64,000 nucleotides of DNA from Staphylococcus americanisciuri (lineage in GTDB: Bacteria; Bacillota; Bacilli; Staphylococcales; Staphylococcaceae), in NCBI RefSeq assembly GCF_024814435.1, contig NZ_JANUXY010000002.1, forward strand, positions 204,133 through 268,132. The letters run 5' to 3'. The notes beneath the pieces are model-generated. The model saw only the letters and a list, made by a program, of their open reading frames with translations, had not been told where the DNA came from and did not search any database. The translations under genes were made by a program, and so were the position numbers. Below, piece by piece: positions 52,450 to 61,643 of this stretch (position 1 is the first letter of the stretch; the number at the start of each line of letters is the position of its first letter).

Positions 52450-53714
52450 TGAATTTTAAAACAATAGATGAAGCCAACCAAGCAGTTGTTGATAAAGTGA
52501 TTGCAGCGTCTCCATTTTTAACTGATGTAGTTCCAGCATTCGAAGTCATTCCAGAGTTACAAAAACATGTTTTGTTACATGCGGGACCTCCAATGACATA
52601 TGAAGATATGACAGATCCAATGCAAGGTTCATGTGTCGGTGCTATTTTGTTTGAAGGATGGGCAAGTGATGAAGCGGGCGCGAGACAATTATTAGAAAAA
52701 GGCGAAATCACGTTCATTCCTTGTCATCATGTGAATGCAGTAGGGCCAATGGGCGGTATTACATCAATGAGCATGCCAGTGCTCGTTGTCAAAAATAAAG
52801 AAAACGGCAACGAGGCTTATTGCCAAATGAATGAGGGAATCGGTGCGGTGTTGCGATTTGGTGCCTATAATCAGCAAGTTGTTGACCGTTTACACTGGAT
52901 GAAAGATGTTTTAGGACCTGTATTAAGCAAAGCGTTGAGAACAATTGACGGTGGTTTGAATATCAATGTACTTATTGCAAAAGCGATTGCGATGGGCGAT
53001 GAGTTTCACCAACGTAATATTGCAGCATCATATGCATTCTTAAGAGATATGGCGCCAATCATTTCAGGACTTGATGATGTAGAAGATCGAGATAAACAAG
53101 ATGTTTTACAGTTCTTGTCAGATATAGATCAATTTTTCTTAAATATTGCTATGGCGACGGGGAAAGCGATGATGGATGCAGCACGTACAATTCAAGCAGG
53201 TACGATTGTAACGGCAATGTGTCGTAACGGTAAAGAATTTGGCATTCGTATTGCTGGTATGGGTGACGAATGGTTTACAGGCCCTGTTAACACACCACAA
53301 GGCTTGTACTTTACAGGTTACTCAGCAGACGATGCCAACACAGATATCGGTGATTCAGCGATTACGGAAACAATTGGTGTCGGTGGGATGTCAATGATTG
53401 CGGCACCAGCAGTAACGCGTTTTGTTGGGACAGGTGGGTTTAACGATGCACTTGAAACATCGAATCAAATGACAGAGATCTGTATTGCGGAAAACCCTAA
53501 CTTTATTATTCCGACATGGAACTTTAAAGGTGCACCACTGGGTATCGACGCAAGAAAAGTAGTTGAAACAGGCATTACACCGGTCATTAATACAGGTATT
53601 GCGCATAAAGTTGCTGGTTTTGGACAAATTGGTGCGGGAACGGTTCACCCACCTATTGAATGTTTCGAGAAAGCTATTAAGGCATATGCTAAGAAGTTAG
53701 GATACACGTCTTGA
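52449..53714 (+). CDS. allG: AllG (YlbE, DUF1116 family), subunit of oxamate carbamoyltransferase
   Basis: A 421-residue DUF1116 protein. Typical segments are MTDPMQGSCVGAILFEGWA, FIPCHHVNAVGPMGGITSMS and VGGMSMIAAPAVTRFVG. In E. coli YlbE/AllG is one of three subunits needed to cleave oxalurate. Translationally coupled to both neighbours (1-base overlap before, 4-base overlap after), in the same order as E. coli allFGH. Confidence 0.9.
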   Translation: MNFKTIDEANQAVVDKVIAASPFLTDVVPAFEVIPELQKHVLLHAGPPMTYEDMTDPMQGSCVGAILFEGWASDEAGARQLLEKGEITFIPCHHVNAVGPMGGITSMSMPVLVVKNKENGNEAYCQMNEGIGAVLRFGAYNQQVVDRLHWMKDVLGPVLSKALRTIDGGLNINVLIAKAIAMGDEFHQRNIAASYAFLRDMAPIISGLDDVEDRDKQDVLQFLSDIDQFFLNIAMATGKAMMDAARTIQAGTIVTAMCRNGKEFGIRIAGMGDEWFTGPVNTPQGLYFTGYSADDANTDIGDSAITETIGVGGMSMIAAPAVTRFVGTGGFNDALETSNQMTEICIAENPNFIIPTWNFKGAPLGIDARKVVETGITPVINTGIAHKVAGFGQIGAGTVHPPIECFEKAIKAYAKKLGYTS

Positions 53715-54460
53715 TATTTGATACAAATGTGATCGGTAGTGAAGTTTTCAAATTTGTGAATGCAGGTGATTTAATCATTCACAGTGTGTTTAACAAAGGA
53801 TTTAATATCATCAATGAACGTCGAGAAATCATATTTATTGGTACCGCTGAAAATGGTTTATTCCCTTTTGGTATCAATGTGGTTCCTCAAACAAAGAGGC
53901 AGTTATTAGATGATATTCAAGTTGGCAATGAAGTGAAGGTGAAGAATCATTGTCTGTACTTTAACAGACACATTGTACGGTTGAATGGAGAGATTATTAA
54001 TTTTAAAGACAAATTAATTAAGAATCTAGCATTTATTGATGAAATTAAGAAGGTTGATTTCAGTGGGTATGCACACACTGACTTTAATAAACGGCAAGTT
54101 GATTTACTGTTAACAGACTTAACGAGTGATAATGATGAAGGCATGTTGCACTATTTTATCGGAAGAGGCAATGGTTTAACCCCGACAGGTGATGATATTT
54201 TGGTGGGGATGCTCTTTGTACATTGCCTCACACCATTTATTGTGCCTTCTAAAATAGCCCTTATTAAAAAAATATTACAAGAAGATTGTACGACTTTGGT
54301 GAGTAAGCAGATTTTAAATCTAGCACTTGAAGGTATATTTAGTTCATGCCTCATTGATTTATTAAATGAACCCAGCCTTTCCTTGAGTATCACACGCTTA
54401 TTAAATGTCGGGTCTTCTTCAGGAAAGGATACCGCCTATGGTATCTTTTCTGCTATATAA
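53711..54460 (+). CDS. allH: AllH (YlbF, DUF2877 family), subunit of oxamate carbamoyltransferase
   Basis: A 249-residue DUF2877 protein with the family motif GRGNGLTPTGDDILVGML (about 156-173) and a closing GSSSGKDTAYGI. The likely start is TTG 53711, overlapping the allG stop as TTGA; no ATG lies near and the ribosome site is weak, so translation may depend on coupling. Completes the AllFGH set. Confidence 0.87.
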   Translation: MIFDTNVIGSEVFKFVNAGDLIIHSVFNKGFNIINERREIIFIGTAENGLFPFGINVVPQTKRQLLDDIQVGNEVKVKNHCLYFNRHIVRLNGEIINFKDKLIKNLAFIDEIKKVDFSGYAHTDFNKRQVDLLLTDLTSDNDEGMLHYFIGRGNGLTPTGDDILVGMLFVHCLTPFIVPSKIALIKKILQEDCTTLVSKQILNLALEGIFSSCLIDLLNEPSLSLSITRLLNVGSSSGKDTAYGIFSAI

Positions 54461-54472
54461 AGGAGGATATGT

Positions 54473-55408
54473 ATGGGTAAGAAGGTAGTGTTGGCTTTAG
54501 GCGGTAATGCAATATTACGACCTAAGCAAGAACCAACATATGACAATCAGTATCAAAACGTAATCAAAGCAAGTGAAAATATGATTGATATTAAGAAAGC
54601 AGGCCATCATATTATTGTGACACATGGGAATGGTCCACAAGTCGGGAATATCATTGCACAAAATGAAGCAGCAAAAGAAACGATTGCGCCGTTACCCATT
54701 TTTATTAGTAGTGCTGAGTCACAAGGGTTTATTGGCTTTATGTTAGAAACCGCATTGAAGAACAAATTGCGTGAGGCACATATCGACTTGAATGTTGTGA
54801 CATTGATGACCATGGTGGAAGTAGATAAGGATGATCCAGCTTTTGATAAACCAACAAAACCGATTGGTGTGTTCTTTACAGAAGAGGAAGCCAAGCAATT
54901 AGAGGAAACGAAAGGCTACGTCATGATGGAAGATGCGGGCAGAGGCTATCGACGTGTCGTACCATCGCCAGAACCTCAGACGATTCATGGGATTGATGCG
55001 ATTAACCAATTGCTTGATAGTACGATTATCGTGTCATCAGGTGGTGGCGGTATTCCGATTTATAAAGATGAAGCAGGAGATATTCAAGGCGTTGATGCAG
55101 TTATTGATAAAGATAGGTCAGGATTGAAACTGGCACAACAAACGGATGCTGATGTCTTTATGATGTTAACAGATGTACCGAATGTGTATATTAATTGGGG
55201 TAAAGATAATGAACAGAAGTTGACACATATGACTGTGGCGGAAGCAGAACAATATATTAAAGAAGATCAATTCCCAGCAGGTAGTATGTTGCCGAAAGTG
55301 GAAGCGGCAATAGAATTTGCGAAGACGGGTAAAGAAGCCATTATTTGCTCATTAGAAGACGCTGTCGACGCATTAGCAGGACAAGCAGGCACAAAAATTA
55401 CGTTATAA
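54473..55408 (+). CDS. allK: Carbamate kinase (AllK/ArcC type)
   Basis: A 311-residue amino-acid-kinase-fold enzyme: carbamoyl phosphate + ADP gives carbamate + ATP. Conserved parts are LALGGNAILRPKQEPTYD, VTHGNGPQVGNI, SSGGGGIPI and the Lys of VIDKDRSGLKLA. It ends the ureide operon just after allFGH, so it recovers ATP from the carbamoyl phosphate made from oxalurate; an arginine deiminase role is unlikely as no arcA/B genes are near. AGGAGG precedes the ATG. Confidence 0.93.
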   Translation: MGKKVVLALGGNAILRPKQEPTYDNQYQNVIKASENMIDIKKAGHHIIVTHGNGPQVGNIIAQNEAAKETIAPLPIFISSAESQGFIGFMLETALKNKLREAHIDLNVVTLMTMVEVDKDDPAFDKPTKPIGVFFTEEEAKQLEETKGYVMMEDAGRGYRRVVPSPEPQTIHGIDAINQLLDSTIIVSSGGGGIPIYKDEAGDIQGVDAVIDKDRSGLKLAQQTDADVFMMLTDVPNVYINWGKDNEQKLTHMTVAEAEQYIKEDQFPAGSMLPKVEAAIEFAKTGKEAIICSLEDAVDALAGQAGTKITL

Positions 55409-55414
55409 GAAAAA

Positions 55415-55446
55415 GCAGGGCGCACGTGTTAAAATTTGCGTCCTGC
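55415..55446 (+). terminator. Terminator of the ureide operon
   Basis: GCAGGGCGCA pairs with TGCGTCCTGC (one wobble), with A-run before and TTATTTT after. Confidence 0.75.
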
Positions 55447-55519
55447 ATTATTTTGAACAATGAACATAGCAATACCCGTATGAACAGCTTTAACATATAT
55501 TAATAACAATTTGAAAAAG

Positions 55520-55565
55520 CCCCACCACGAAACGATGTGTACCAAGCATCTATCTCGTAGTGGGG
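55520..55565. repeat. Hairpin-forming intergenic repeat
   Basis: CCCCACCACGA (55520-55530) pairs with TCGTAGTGGGG (55555-55565). Preceded by GAAAAAG, which gives a T-tail on the minus strand, so it may also end the cupin transcript. Confidence 0.55.
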
Positions 55566-55595
55566 TGAGTTATTAGGTATGGGAACTTACATGCG

Positions 55596-55620
55596 TGGGA
55601 TAGGAGTCTCATCTATCCCA
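55596..55620. terminator. Small hairpin after the cupin gene
   Basis: TGGGATAG and CTATCCCA form a perfect 8-bp stem with a 9-base loop, adjacent to the cupin stop on the minus strand. No T-run, so termination by this hairpin alone is uncertain. Confidence 0.45.
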
Positions 55621-55627
55621 CATACTG

Positions 55628-55975
55628 CTAGCATTCAATGAAATCAAGTGGCATCGGTGTGGCAAATCCGAGCATTACAAAGTTTTCGGTGCCATTATTG
55701 TAGACGCCATGAATATCACCAGGGTAGGAAACGATAATATCCCCTTTGGCAATCGTACGTTTTTCACCGTTATTAGTAGTGAATTCGCCCTCGCCTTCTA
55801 AAACAATCCAGACATCATCTGCATCTGCATGTTTATGTGCTTTTAAAAACTGTCCTGGACGGATACACCATACTGCACCGGCAGATTGTTTCGATTGATA
55901 AAAGATATTCTTTTTTGCTTCAAAATCACAATATTGATGTAACGTATCTAATTTGAAATATCTTTCTTGCGTCAT
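55628..55975 (-). CDS. Cupin-domain protein
   Basis: A 115-residue single cupin. The metal motifs are IRPGQFLKAHKHADADDVW with three His/Asp ligands, and GDIHGVYNNG. It lies 12 bases after the 2-hydroxyacid dehydrogenase gene on the same strand, so the two are probably cotranscribed and may handle the same metabolite. No specific reaction can be assigned. Confidence 0.82.
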   Translation of the reverse strand: MTQERYFKLDTLHQYCDFEAKKNIFYQSKQSAGAVWCIRPGQFLKAHKHADADDVWIVLEGEGEFTTNNGEKRTIAKGDIIVSYPGDIHGVYNNGTENFVMLGFATPMPLDFIEC

Positions 55976-55987
55976 ATGTGTGTCCTC

Positions 55988-56941
55988 CTAGTTAACAATG
56001 TAGTCAGGTGACTCGTTATTTAACTTTTTGTAGACATTCGTTGTCACAATTTCAGCCATCATATCACGTGCTTCAAATGTCGCATTACCAATATGTGGTG
56101 TAATAACAACGTTTTTCAAAGTTTTCAATTTGTCATTAATTTCAGGTTCGAATTCAAATACATCCAGTGCAGCGCCTTCAATGACTTTATTTTCTAATGC
56201 GTCCGCTAAAGCAGCTTCATGCACGATAGGTCCTCTTGAAGCATTGATTAAGTAAGCTGTTGGTTTCATCATTGCAATTTCTTCCGCATCAATCATATGT
56301 TTCATAGATGGGTGATAAGAACAGTTAATTGCGACAAAGTCTGCTGTTTTTAATAGTTCTTCTTGTGAAACATATTTTGCACCAAGCGCTTGTTCTTTGT
56401 CTTCATGTCTTTGTGGACCACAATATAAAATGTCCATGTCGAAACCTTTGGCACGTCTCGCTACAGCAGAACCAATTTCACCTAAGCCGATAATACCAAT
56501 TGTTTTACCAGAAACTTCGCGACCTCTGAAAAATAGGGGTGCCCAACCATTGAAGCCAACTGTGCGGCATAGTTCGTCTCCTTCAACAACACGTCTTGCA
56601 GCTGCTAAAAGAATCGCAAATGTTAAGTCAGCCGTCGCATTAGTAGAGGCATTTGGTGTATTTGTCACATCAATGCCTTTTGAACGTGCATAGTCAGTAT
56701 CGATATTATTAAAACCTGCACCATAGTTCGCAATAATTTTTAGATTCGGTGCCGCATCAATCACATCTTTGTCGACATTTGTTGAAAGCAAACTAATTAA
56801 CGCATCTTTATCTTTGATCATCTCAATGAGCGTTTCTTTGGTGATGAGTTTTTCACCTTCAAAAACATCAACATGGTCAAAATGCTTTTGTAAAAATGTC
56901 ATACCTGATTCAGGAATTTCTCCAGCTACTAAAATTTTCAT
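55988..56941 (-). CDS. D-2-hydroxyacid dehydrogenase (glyoxylate/hydroxypyruvate reductase-like)
   Basis: A 317-residue D-isomer-specific 2-hydroxyacid dehydrogenase. NAD-binding GLGEIGSAVARRAKG lies near 150-165; catalytic Arg in NCSYHPSMKH-following region, Glu near 255-265 and His in TPHIGNATFEARDMM. STNVDKDVIDAAPNLKIIANYG and FFRGREVSGKTIGIIG are as in the conserved staphylococcal protein of this type. Being a core gene of the genus, its place beside the ureide cluster may be coincidental. AGGAGG precedes the ATG. Confidence 0.88.
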   Translation of the reverse strand: MKILVAGEIPESGMTFLQKHFDHVDVFEGEKLITKETLIEMIKDKDALISLLSTNVDKDVIDAAPNLKIIANYGAGFNNIDTDYARSKGIDVTNTPNASTNATADLTFAILLAAARRVVEGDELCRTVGFNGWAPLFFRGREVSGKTIGIIGLGEIGSAVARRAKGFDMDILYCGPQRHEDKEQALGAKYVSQEELLKTADFVAINCSYHPSMKHMIDAEEIAMMKPTAYLINASRGPIVHEAALADALENKVIEGAALDVFEFEPEINDKLKTLKNVVITPHIGNATFEARDMMAEIVTTNVYKKLNNESPDYIVN

Positions 56942-57195
56942 ATTGTTTCCTCCTGATTTTTTCTTTGTATCTTAATTGTAGGACATTTTAAATCGTACAG
57001 TTAGCACAGAAATGGAAGAAAATAATTGTGATTTTGTTCACAATAAACAATAAAAATAAAAGAAAAGTTGTTGAGTCATTATAGTAAGATGAAAATTAGC
57101 AAACTTATTAATGGGGATAACAATATCTCAAGTATGCCTGACATTTGCTATTAAGGTATGATAGTGGTAAGTGATTAGACAAAGGGGAGATAAAT

Positions 57196-57531
57196 ATGAC
57201 ATTACTACTATGCAGTTTAATATGTTATTTATTAGGAAGATTATTTTCTAAAGCACCACCTCAACAAATTAACTATTTCTGGGGTTTTCGGACTAACAAA
57301 TCAATGAAAAACCAACAAAATTGGGAGCATGCACAAGCGTTATTTGGAGAAATTTTTGAAAAGATTTTTCGTTACGCAATAATGGCTTCGATTGTTTGGT
57401 TTATTGTAGATGTTGTATTGCTGATAGTGGGTTATGAGAATATATTGCTTGTTTCCGATATTTCCCAGGCAATTATTCTGTTTATATTAATGTTCATTGT
57501 ATATCAACGTGTTAATCGAGAGTTGGATTAG
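57196..57531 (+). CDS. SdpI-family small membrane protein
   Basis: A 111-residue protein with an N-terminal hydrophobic segment, the SdpI-type motif YFWGFRTNKSMKNQQNWEHA (about 28-47), and two more helices (about 58-80 and 86-104). SdpI gives immunity to the SdpC toxin in Bacillus; the staphylococcal relatives lack sdpC nearby and their role is unknown. AAAGGGG precedes the ATG. The next small membrane protein gene follows 91 bases downstream. Confidence 0.75.
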   Translation: MTLLLCSLICYLLGRLFSKAPPQQINYFWGFRTNKSMKNQQNWEHAQALFGEIFEKIFRYAIMASIVWFIVDVVLLIVGYENILLVSDISQAIILFILMFIVYQRVNRELD

Positions 57532-57622
57532 GTGTATAACTCTAAGCAGAGAAAGCTTATGTTATCATCGCATTAAGGGAATGTCGTCATTTGGGAAATA
57601 CAGATTCGACAAAGGAGCGTTT

Positions 57623-57823
57623 ATGGAGAGTAAACAAAAGCAGTCAATGCCAAAGTCTCAACAAGTATTGCTGGCATGGATTATCGTCATATTAGTGCTT
57701 GAAGTCATATTAACAGCTTTCTTTATCTCATTTAGTTCACTGATTTTTAAAGGGTTGACGATTGTACATGGTTTATTAATATTGGTATTTTTAAAACGAC
57801 AAATTAATAGAAAAGGATTTTAA
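57623..57823 (+). CDS. Small two-helix membrane protein
   Basis: A 66-residue protein: MESKQKQSMPKSQQVLLAWI, then two hydrophobic segments (about 15-37 and 41-60) and a basic end. AAAGGAG lies 5 bases before the ATG. Its last 33 bases overlap the 3' end of the convergent ROK gene. No family recognised. Confidence 0.6.
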   Translation: MESKQKQSMPKSQQVLLAWIIVILVLEVILTAFFISFSSLIFKGLTIVHGLLILVFLKRQINRKGF

Positions 57824-58936
57824 TAAATATCCCCCAACGTTCACATTTTGTGTGCCGCCAAAGAGTGTTGCATACTGAACATTAGATGTTAGACGAATGG
57901 CTGTGGTGTCATATGAGAAGGCTTGTAGTTTGTTTTGAATTTGAAGTAAGATATCTGGAATTTCGTTCATTATTGGACAGTTGATATAAATATGTGCCGG
58001 ATTCAACTGGATGGAAAAGTTGTATATAAGTACGGCGATAAGATCAATAAATTGCTGTATCTCTTCAAGAACAATAGGGTGTTGTGCGTGATAGTATTGA
58101 TTAATTCTTTCAAGGGTTAACGGTTCGTCCAAACGTTGATGAATACGTGACACCAAAGCATCTTGAGAGCAGATATTTTCAATTTTTTCATAGTGTGTAT
58201 CAGAGACACGCACTAATGATTGCCCAATTTCCCCAGCGCTACCGTCTGCGCCAAGATATAATTGATTGTTTAAAATAAGACCAGCACCAATCCCTTTATG
58301 AATACTTAATGTTGCTAAACTTTCAGTGCACGTATGATTGCGCAGTGCATGTTCATAGAGTGCAGCTAAATTCGCTTCATTTTCGATTAGTACGGGTACT
58401 TGCGCATATTCTTTTAAACGCGCTTGGACTGATAAATCACCTAATATTAAAAATGGTGATGTACGAATGGATTGGTCTTGATTGACGACACCGTGAATCG
58501 ACACTGCAATCCCGAGAAGACCATGTTGTGTGCCATGTGAATCGGTAGGGTTTAATTGTGTTTCTACGATATCTAAAGCATGTGTCATCGTCTTTTCTGA
58601 GAGTGGATAAGAATGATATGCTATCACTTTACCATTAAAAGCATTAAACATCATATCAACGGAGTTATATGTAAAATCAAGAGATACAGTATAGCCAAAG
58701 TTAGGGTTAATCTCCAACAAAATCGTTTTTCTGCCCCCTTTTTTTGTACTCTCGCCTTGACCGACTTCACATATGACTTGTTGTGCTTTCAAGCGATTAA
58801 TCACCCCTGAAATCGTTGCTTTATTCGTATTTGTCAGACGAGAAATCTCCGTCATAGAAATTGGTTTATGATTGAAAATGGTTTTTAATACCATGCGCTC
58901 ATTTGCAGTGAAGGCTAAATGTTGCAGGTGTTTCAT
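57791..58936 (-). CDS. ROK-family transcriptional regulator (NagC/XylR-like)
   Basis: A 381-residue ROK regulator. An N-terminal winged helix (about 8-65; NTNKATISGVINRLKAQQVI) is followed by the ROK domain (TVSLDFTYNSVDM, GIAVSIHGVV, GIGAGLILNNQLYLGADGSA). The zinc motif usual in ROK proteins (CxCGxxGCxE) is absent: the aligned stretch is IENICSQDALVSR, so metal binding is doubtful. ATG 58936 is the start (AAGGGGGG upstream); the frame stays open for 20 codons before it without a ribosome site. The effector sugar is unknown; no sugar operon is adjacent. Its 3' end overlaps the convergent small membrane protein gene by 33 bases. Confidence 0.8.
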   Translation of the reverse strand: MKHLQHLAFTANERMVLKTIFNHKPISMTEISRLTNTNKATISGVINRLKAQQVICEVGQGESTKKGGRKTILLEINPNFGYTVSLDFTYNSVDMMFNAFNGKVIAYHSYPLSEKTMTHALDIVETQLNPTDSHGTQHGLLGIAVSIHGVVNQDQSIRTSPFLILGDLSVQARLKEYAQVPVLIENEANLAALYEHALRNHTCTESLATLSIHKGIGAGLILNNQLYLGADGSAGEIGQSLVRVSDTHYEKIENICSQDALVSRIHQRLDEPLTLERINQYYHAQHPIVLEEIQQFIDLIAVLIYNFSIQLNPAHIYINCPIMNEIPDILLQIQNKLQAFSYDTTAIRLTSNVQYATLFGGTQNVNVGGYLLKSFSINLSF

Positions 58937-59177
58937 TGTGTTCCCCCCTTTTAATGTATTTTTACTGTACGATATAGACAGACATGTCTCGAGCAACCGT
59001 TCTAATAATAAATAAGTATAGCATTAATTGAAGATATGTGCCGTTAGAGGTGGGGAATGAGTAAAGTGGATCAAGGAAACGGTGTGTGGTTAAATTGCGT
59101 GTTATACGTACCAGCAACTATTACACCTGCATAAAGTTTAGATAAACTAATCAAATCTTTTAGTGAGGATGATTTAT

Positions 59178-59342
59178 ATGCTTTATATTAGAAATAAAGT
59201 AGCATTTATCATAGGTATTTTGATTGTTCTTATTATGATTTTTCTTCATCAAAGTTTTGAAAATACGATTATAAGACCGATTATATATTTTATAGGTGGC
59301 GCAATGATCTCTTTATCACTTGGATACCAGGAAAGCAAGTAG
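59178..59342 (+). CDS. Small two-helix membrane protein
   Basis: A 54-residue frame: MLYIRNKVAFIIGILIVLIM, then a second hydrophobic stretch IIYFIGGAMISLSLGYQE. GAGGATGAT precedes the ATG by 6 bases. The composition is that of a real membrane peptide. No family is recognised. The remaining intergenic sequence (58937-59177 and 59343-59522) holds no further gene. Confidence 0.55.
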   Translation: MLYIRNKVAFIIGILIVLIMIFLHQSFENTIIRPIIYFIGGAMISLSLGYQESK

Positions 59343-59522
59343 TGAGGCAAGATGAAAATTTTGTTTTCTGAATGAGTCTACTGTGCTCTGGGTAAGATTT
59401 ACTGAGAGTAGGAATACACCTTTACAACTTTTATAATTCATCCAACTGCTGTATGCTACCTATATATTTTGTTAAGTAAATGCAGTATCATAGATGTTGC
59501 ATCAATATATCAGATAAATACC

Positions 59523-59558
59523 AGCCCTACAAAAGTCAAATGTCACTTTTGTAGGGCT
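59523..59558 (-). terminator. Terminator of the EamA transporter gene
   Basis: AGCCCTACAAAAGT pairs with ACTTTTGTAGGGCT, a perfect 14-bp stem with an 8-base loop just after the minus-strand stop. Confidence 0.85.
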
Positions 59559-59562
59559 GTTA

Positions 59563-60435
59563 CTATGCACTTTGTCGCTCTTTAGACAAGGCGATATAGG
59601 CACCTAATACGGCGAAGATAATGCCGAATATAAGATAAATAGTCAGTTGTGATTCACCGATAATTACACTTGCAATACCACCGATTGCTGGAAAGCCGGC
59701 GACCATGTAGCTACTTTTAGAGGCACCTATATTTTTGACGAGTTTCAAATAGAACAACCATGCGACAAATGATGCAAGTACAGCTAGATAACCGAGTCCC
59801 AGCCAATACGTTGGCTGTGTTGGAAATGTAAAGGACTGACCGCTGACGATGGAAAAGATAAGCAGTAACATAACTGCTGCAAACATGCCCATGGTATTTG
59901 CGAAGACGGGATCAATGTTTTTGTCACTATTATAAAGTGAGAACACATCGCCTAACGAAGTGATACATGTCCCGAGTATGGCGAGTACCCCACCTAACAA
60001 GAAGTCGCTACTTAGATGATGCAGTTGTGGTATGAGCGTAATAATCACACTTAAAATCCCGAATGCGCCCCCGATATAGATTTTTCCGCTTGTTTTTTGT
60101 TTGAGAATTACACTAATCAGAAGCGGTGTTGTGACAACTTTCATAGAAAAAATAAGTGTTACTAGTGCAGAAGTTGTTAAAATAGTTCCATAATACAATA
60201 ATAGATAACTGATCGCAAAGTTACATAATCCAAAGCCAACAATTGTCCCAATATTGCCTTTTAATGATGCGAGGTGTTTACGTTGAATTATAAACAGTAT
60301 GAAAAAGAGACACAATGCGATGATAGAACGATATAGCAATGATATTTCAAGTGACGCATAAGTGCCTTGTATTTTGACAGCGATAAAGTTAAGTCCCCAA
60401 ATTAGCATACAACTGATATACATGAAGTGATTCAA
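59563..60435 (-). CDS. EamA/DMT-family transporter
   Basis: A 290-residue drug/metabolite transporter with ten helices in two EamA repeats. The N-terminus MNHFMYISCMLIWGLNFIAV carries the usual WG..F signature, and the second repeat holds GTCITSLGDVFSLYN. Such proteins export amino acids, nucleosides or other metabolites; which is unknown. It stands alone, convergent with the small membrane protein and divergent from the GntR gene. Confidence 0.85.
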   Translation of the reverse strand: MNHFMYISCMLIWGLNFIAVKIQGTYASLEISLLYRSIIALCLFFILFIIQRKHLASLKGNIGTIVGFGLCNFAISYLLLYYGTILTTSALVTLIFSMKVVTTPLLISVILKQKTSGKIYIGGAFGILSVIITLIPQLHHLSSDFLLGGVLAILGTCITSLGDVFSLYNSDKNIDPVFANTMGMFAAVMLLLIFSIVSGQSFTFPTQPTYWLGLGYLAVLASFVAWLFYLKLVKNIGASKSSYMVAGFPAIGGIASVIIGESQLTIYLIFGIIFAVLGAYIALSKERQSA

Positions 60436-60639
60436 TATACTTTCCCCCTTGCGTATATGAACTTGTGTTCTACTATAGCGAAAGCGCCGTTGTAATACAA
60501 TCCCAATATAAGGGTTGGTGTCCCGTCATAGTGCGGTCACTAAGAGGGATGTCTTATATCTCCAAATATACGCTTTATGTTGTGAATGAAATTGGTGTAT
60601 GATGAAAATATAAGTATACAGGCACGGGAGGTCATTTTG

Positions 60640-61377
60640 GTGACGCAATCACAGCCAAAATTTTTAACAATCTACAATACGCTTTATGCAGAAATACAAA
60701 TGGGTAAGTTTCCAGGTGGGGCGGCATTGCCAACCGAGAAAGTCCTTTGCGAGCGTTTCGGCGTGAGTCGTATGACGTTGCGCCAGGCAATTAAGTTGTT
60801 AACGGAAGATGGTGTAGTGGAAAGTATACGCGGAAAAGGACATTTTGTCGTATCGCAGCATCGCGATCACAGTGCGTCAAGCATGGCATATTTAGCACAT
60901 CCACTTCAACAAATGGCACGCAATGTGATGATGTTAGATGCGATTCACTATCGTGTCGATTTGGAAAGTGAATATACGAACCACCTGTTTCCAGATCATC
61001 CATCTGCAGTTATTGCGATGGAGCGCTATTATGTAAGTGAAAGCAATGATACACAACAAGCAGATGCACTATGTTTTTCATTTATTCCAATTAATGTGAT
61101 TGATATGTATGAAGTATCAACGCAAAATCAAGCTGCAGTACAAAAGTTTGTGGAAGAGCAGGTGTATGAATATACTGCACAGTCTGACTTAAAGTTTTCA
61201 ACGACTGAGAAACCTCAATTCGCACACGATACACATAAGTTTGATGGTGGGAATCACTGCTGGCTAATTGTCGAAACATTATATAGCGGGCAGGAGAGTC
61301 CCATTATGATTAATAAATGGTATGTGCCACAAGCTCAAGCAGAAATCAATGTGTCACGTTTAAAAGAAATGGAATAG
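60640..61377 (+). CDS. GntR/UTRA-family regulator (probable deo regulator)
   Basis: A 245-residue GntR regulator with winged helix at about 6-75 (RFGVSRMTLRQAIKLLTEDG) and a UTRA domain (about 95-240). GTG 60640 is preferred: GGGAGG is 8 bases upstream and the open frame before it (from 60586) overlaps this site. It lies 350 bases before deoD on the same strand and has a terminator of its own, as in staphylococcal deo loci. Control of deoD/deoC is inferred from position. Confidence 0.8.
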   Translation: MTQSQPKFLTIYNTLYAEIQMGKFPGGAALPTEKVLCERFGVSRMTLRQAIKLLTEDGVVESIRGKGHFVVSQHRDHSASSMAYLAHPLQQMARNVMMLDAIHYRVDLESEYTNHLFPDHPSAVIAMERYYVSESNDTQQADALCFSFIPINVIDMYEVSTQNQAAVQKFVEEQVYEYTAQSDLKFSTTEKPQFAHDTHKFDGGNHCWLIVETLYSGQESPIMINKWYVPQAQAEINVSRLKEME

Positions 61378-61419
61378 ACAAAGTTGAATTTGATGAGACA
61401 ACTGAATAGCACGAAGTTT

Positions 61420-61471
61420 AAAAGCCGTATGATGATATGCATATAAGATGTGCAGTCACATATGGCTTTTT
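61420..61471 (+). terminator. Terminator after the GntR gene
   Basis: AAAAGCCGTATG pairs with CATATGGCTTTT (one wobble), followed by a T-run. It separates the regulator from the deo operon. Confidence 0.7.
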
Positions 61472-61643
61472 GGATGTACTGCAGAAATTTCATGTGTTAG
61501 TAAAGAGGCTCTAGCAGCTATGACTAAAATGGGTATAGGTTTCATATTTCAGCCAATAGAAACCGCCTCATTGTTCAGTTCTATTCGAATGCTCGCGCTT
61601 CTTTCACAATTTCTGAGTTCTTCAATTTGTCACAAATTACATC

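Noticed and set aside
54473..55408. Arginine deiminase pathway carbamate kinase (arcC)
   Set aside because: No arginine deiminase, ornithine carbamoyltransferase or arginine antiporter gene is near; the gene directly follows allFGH.
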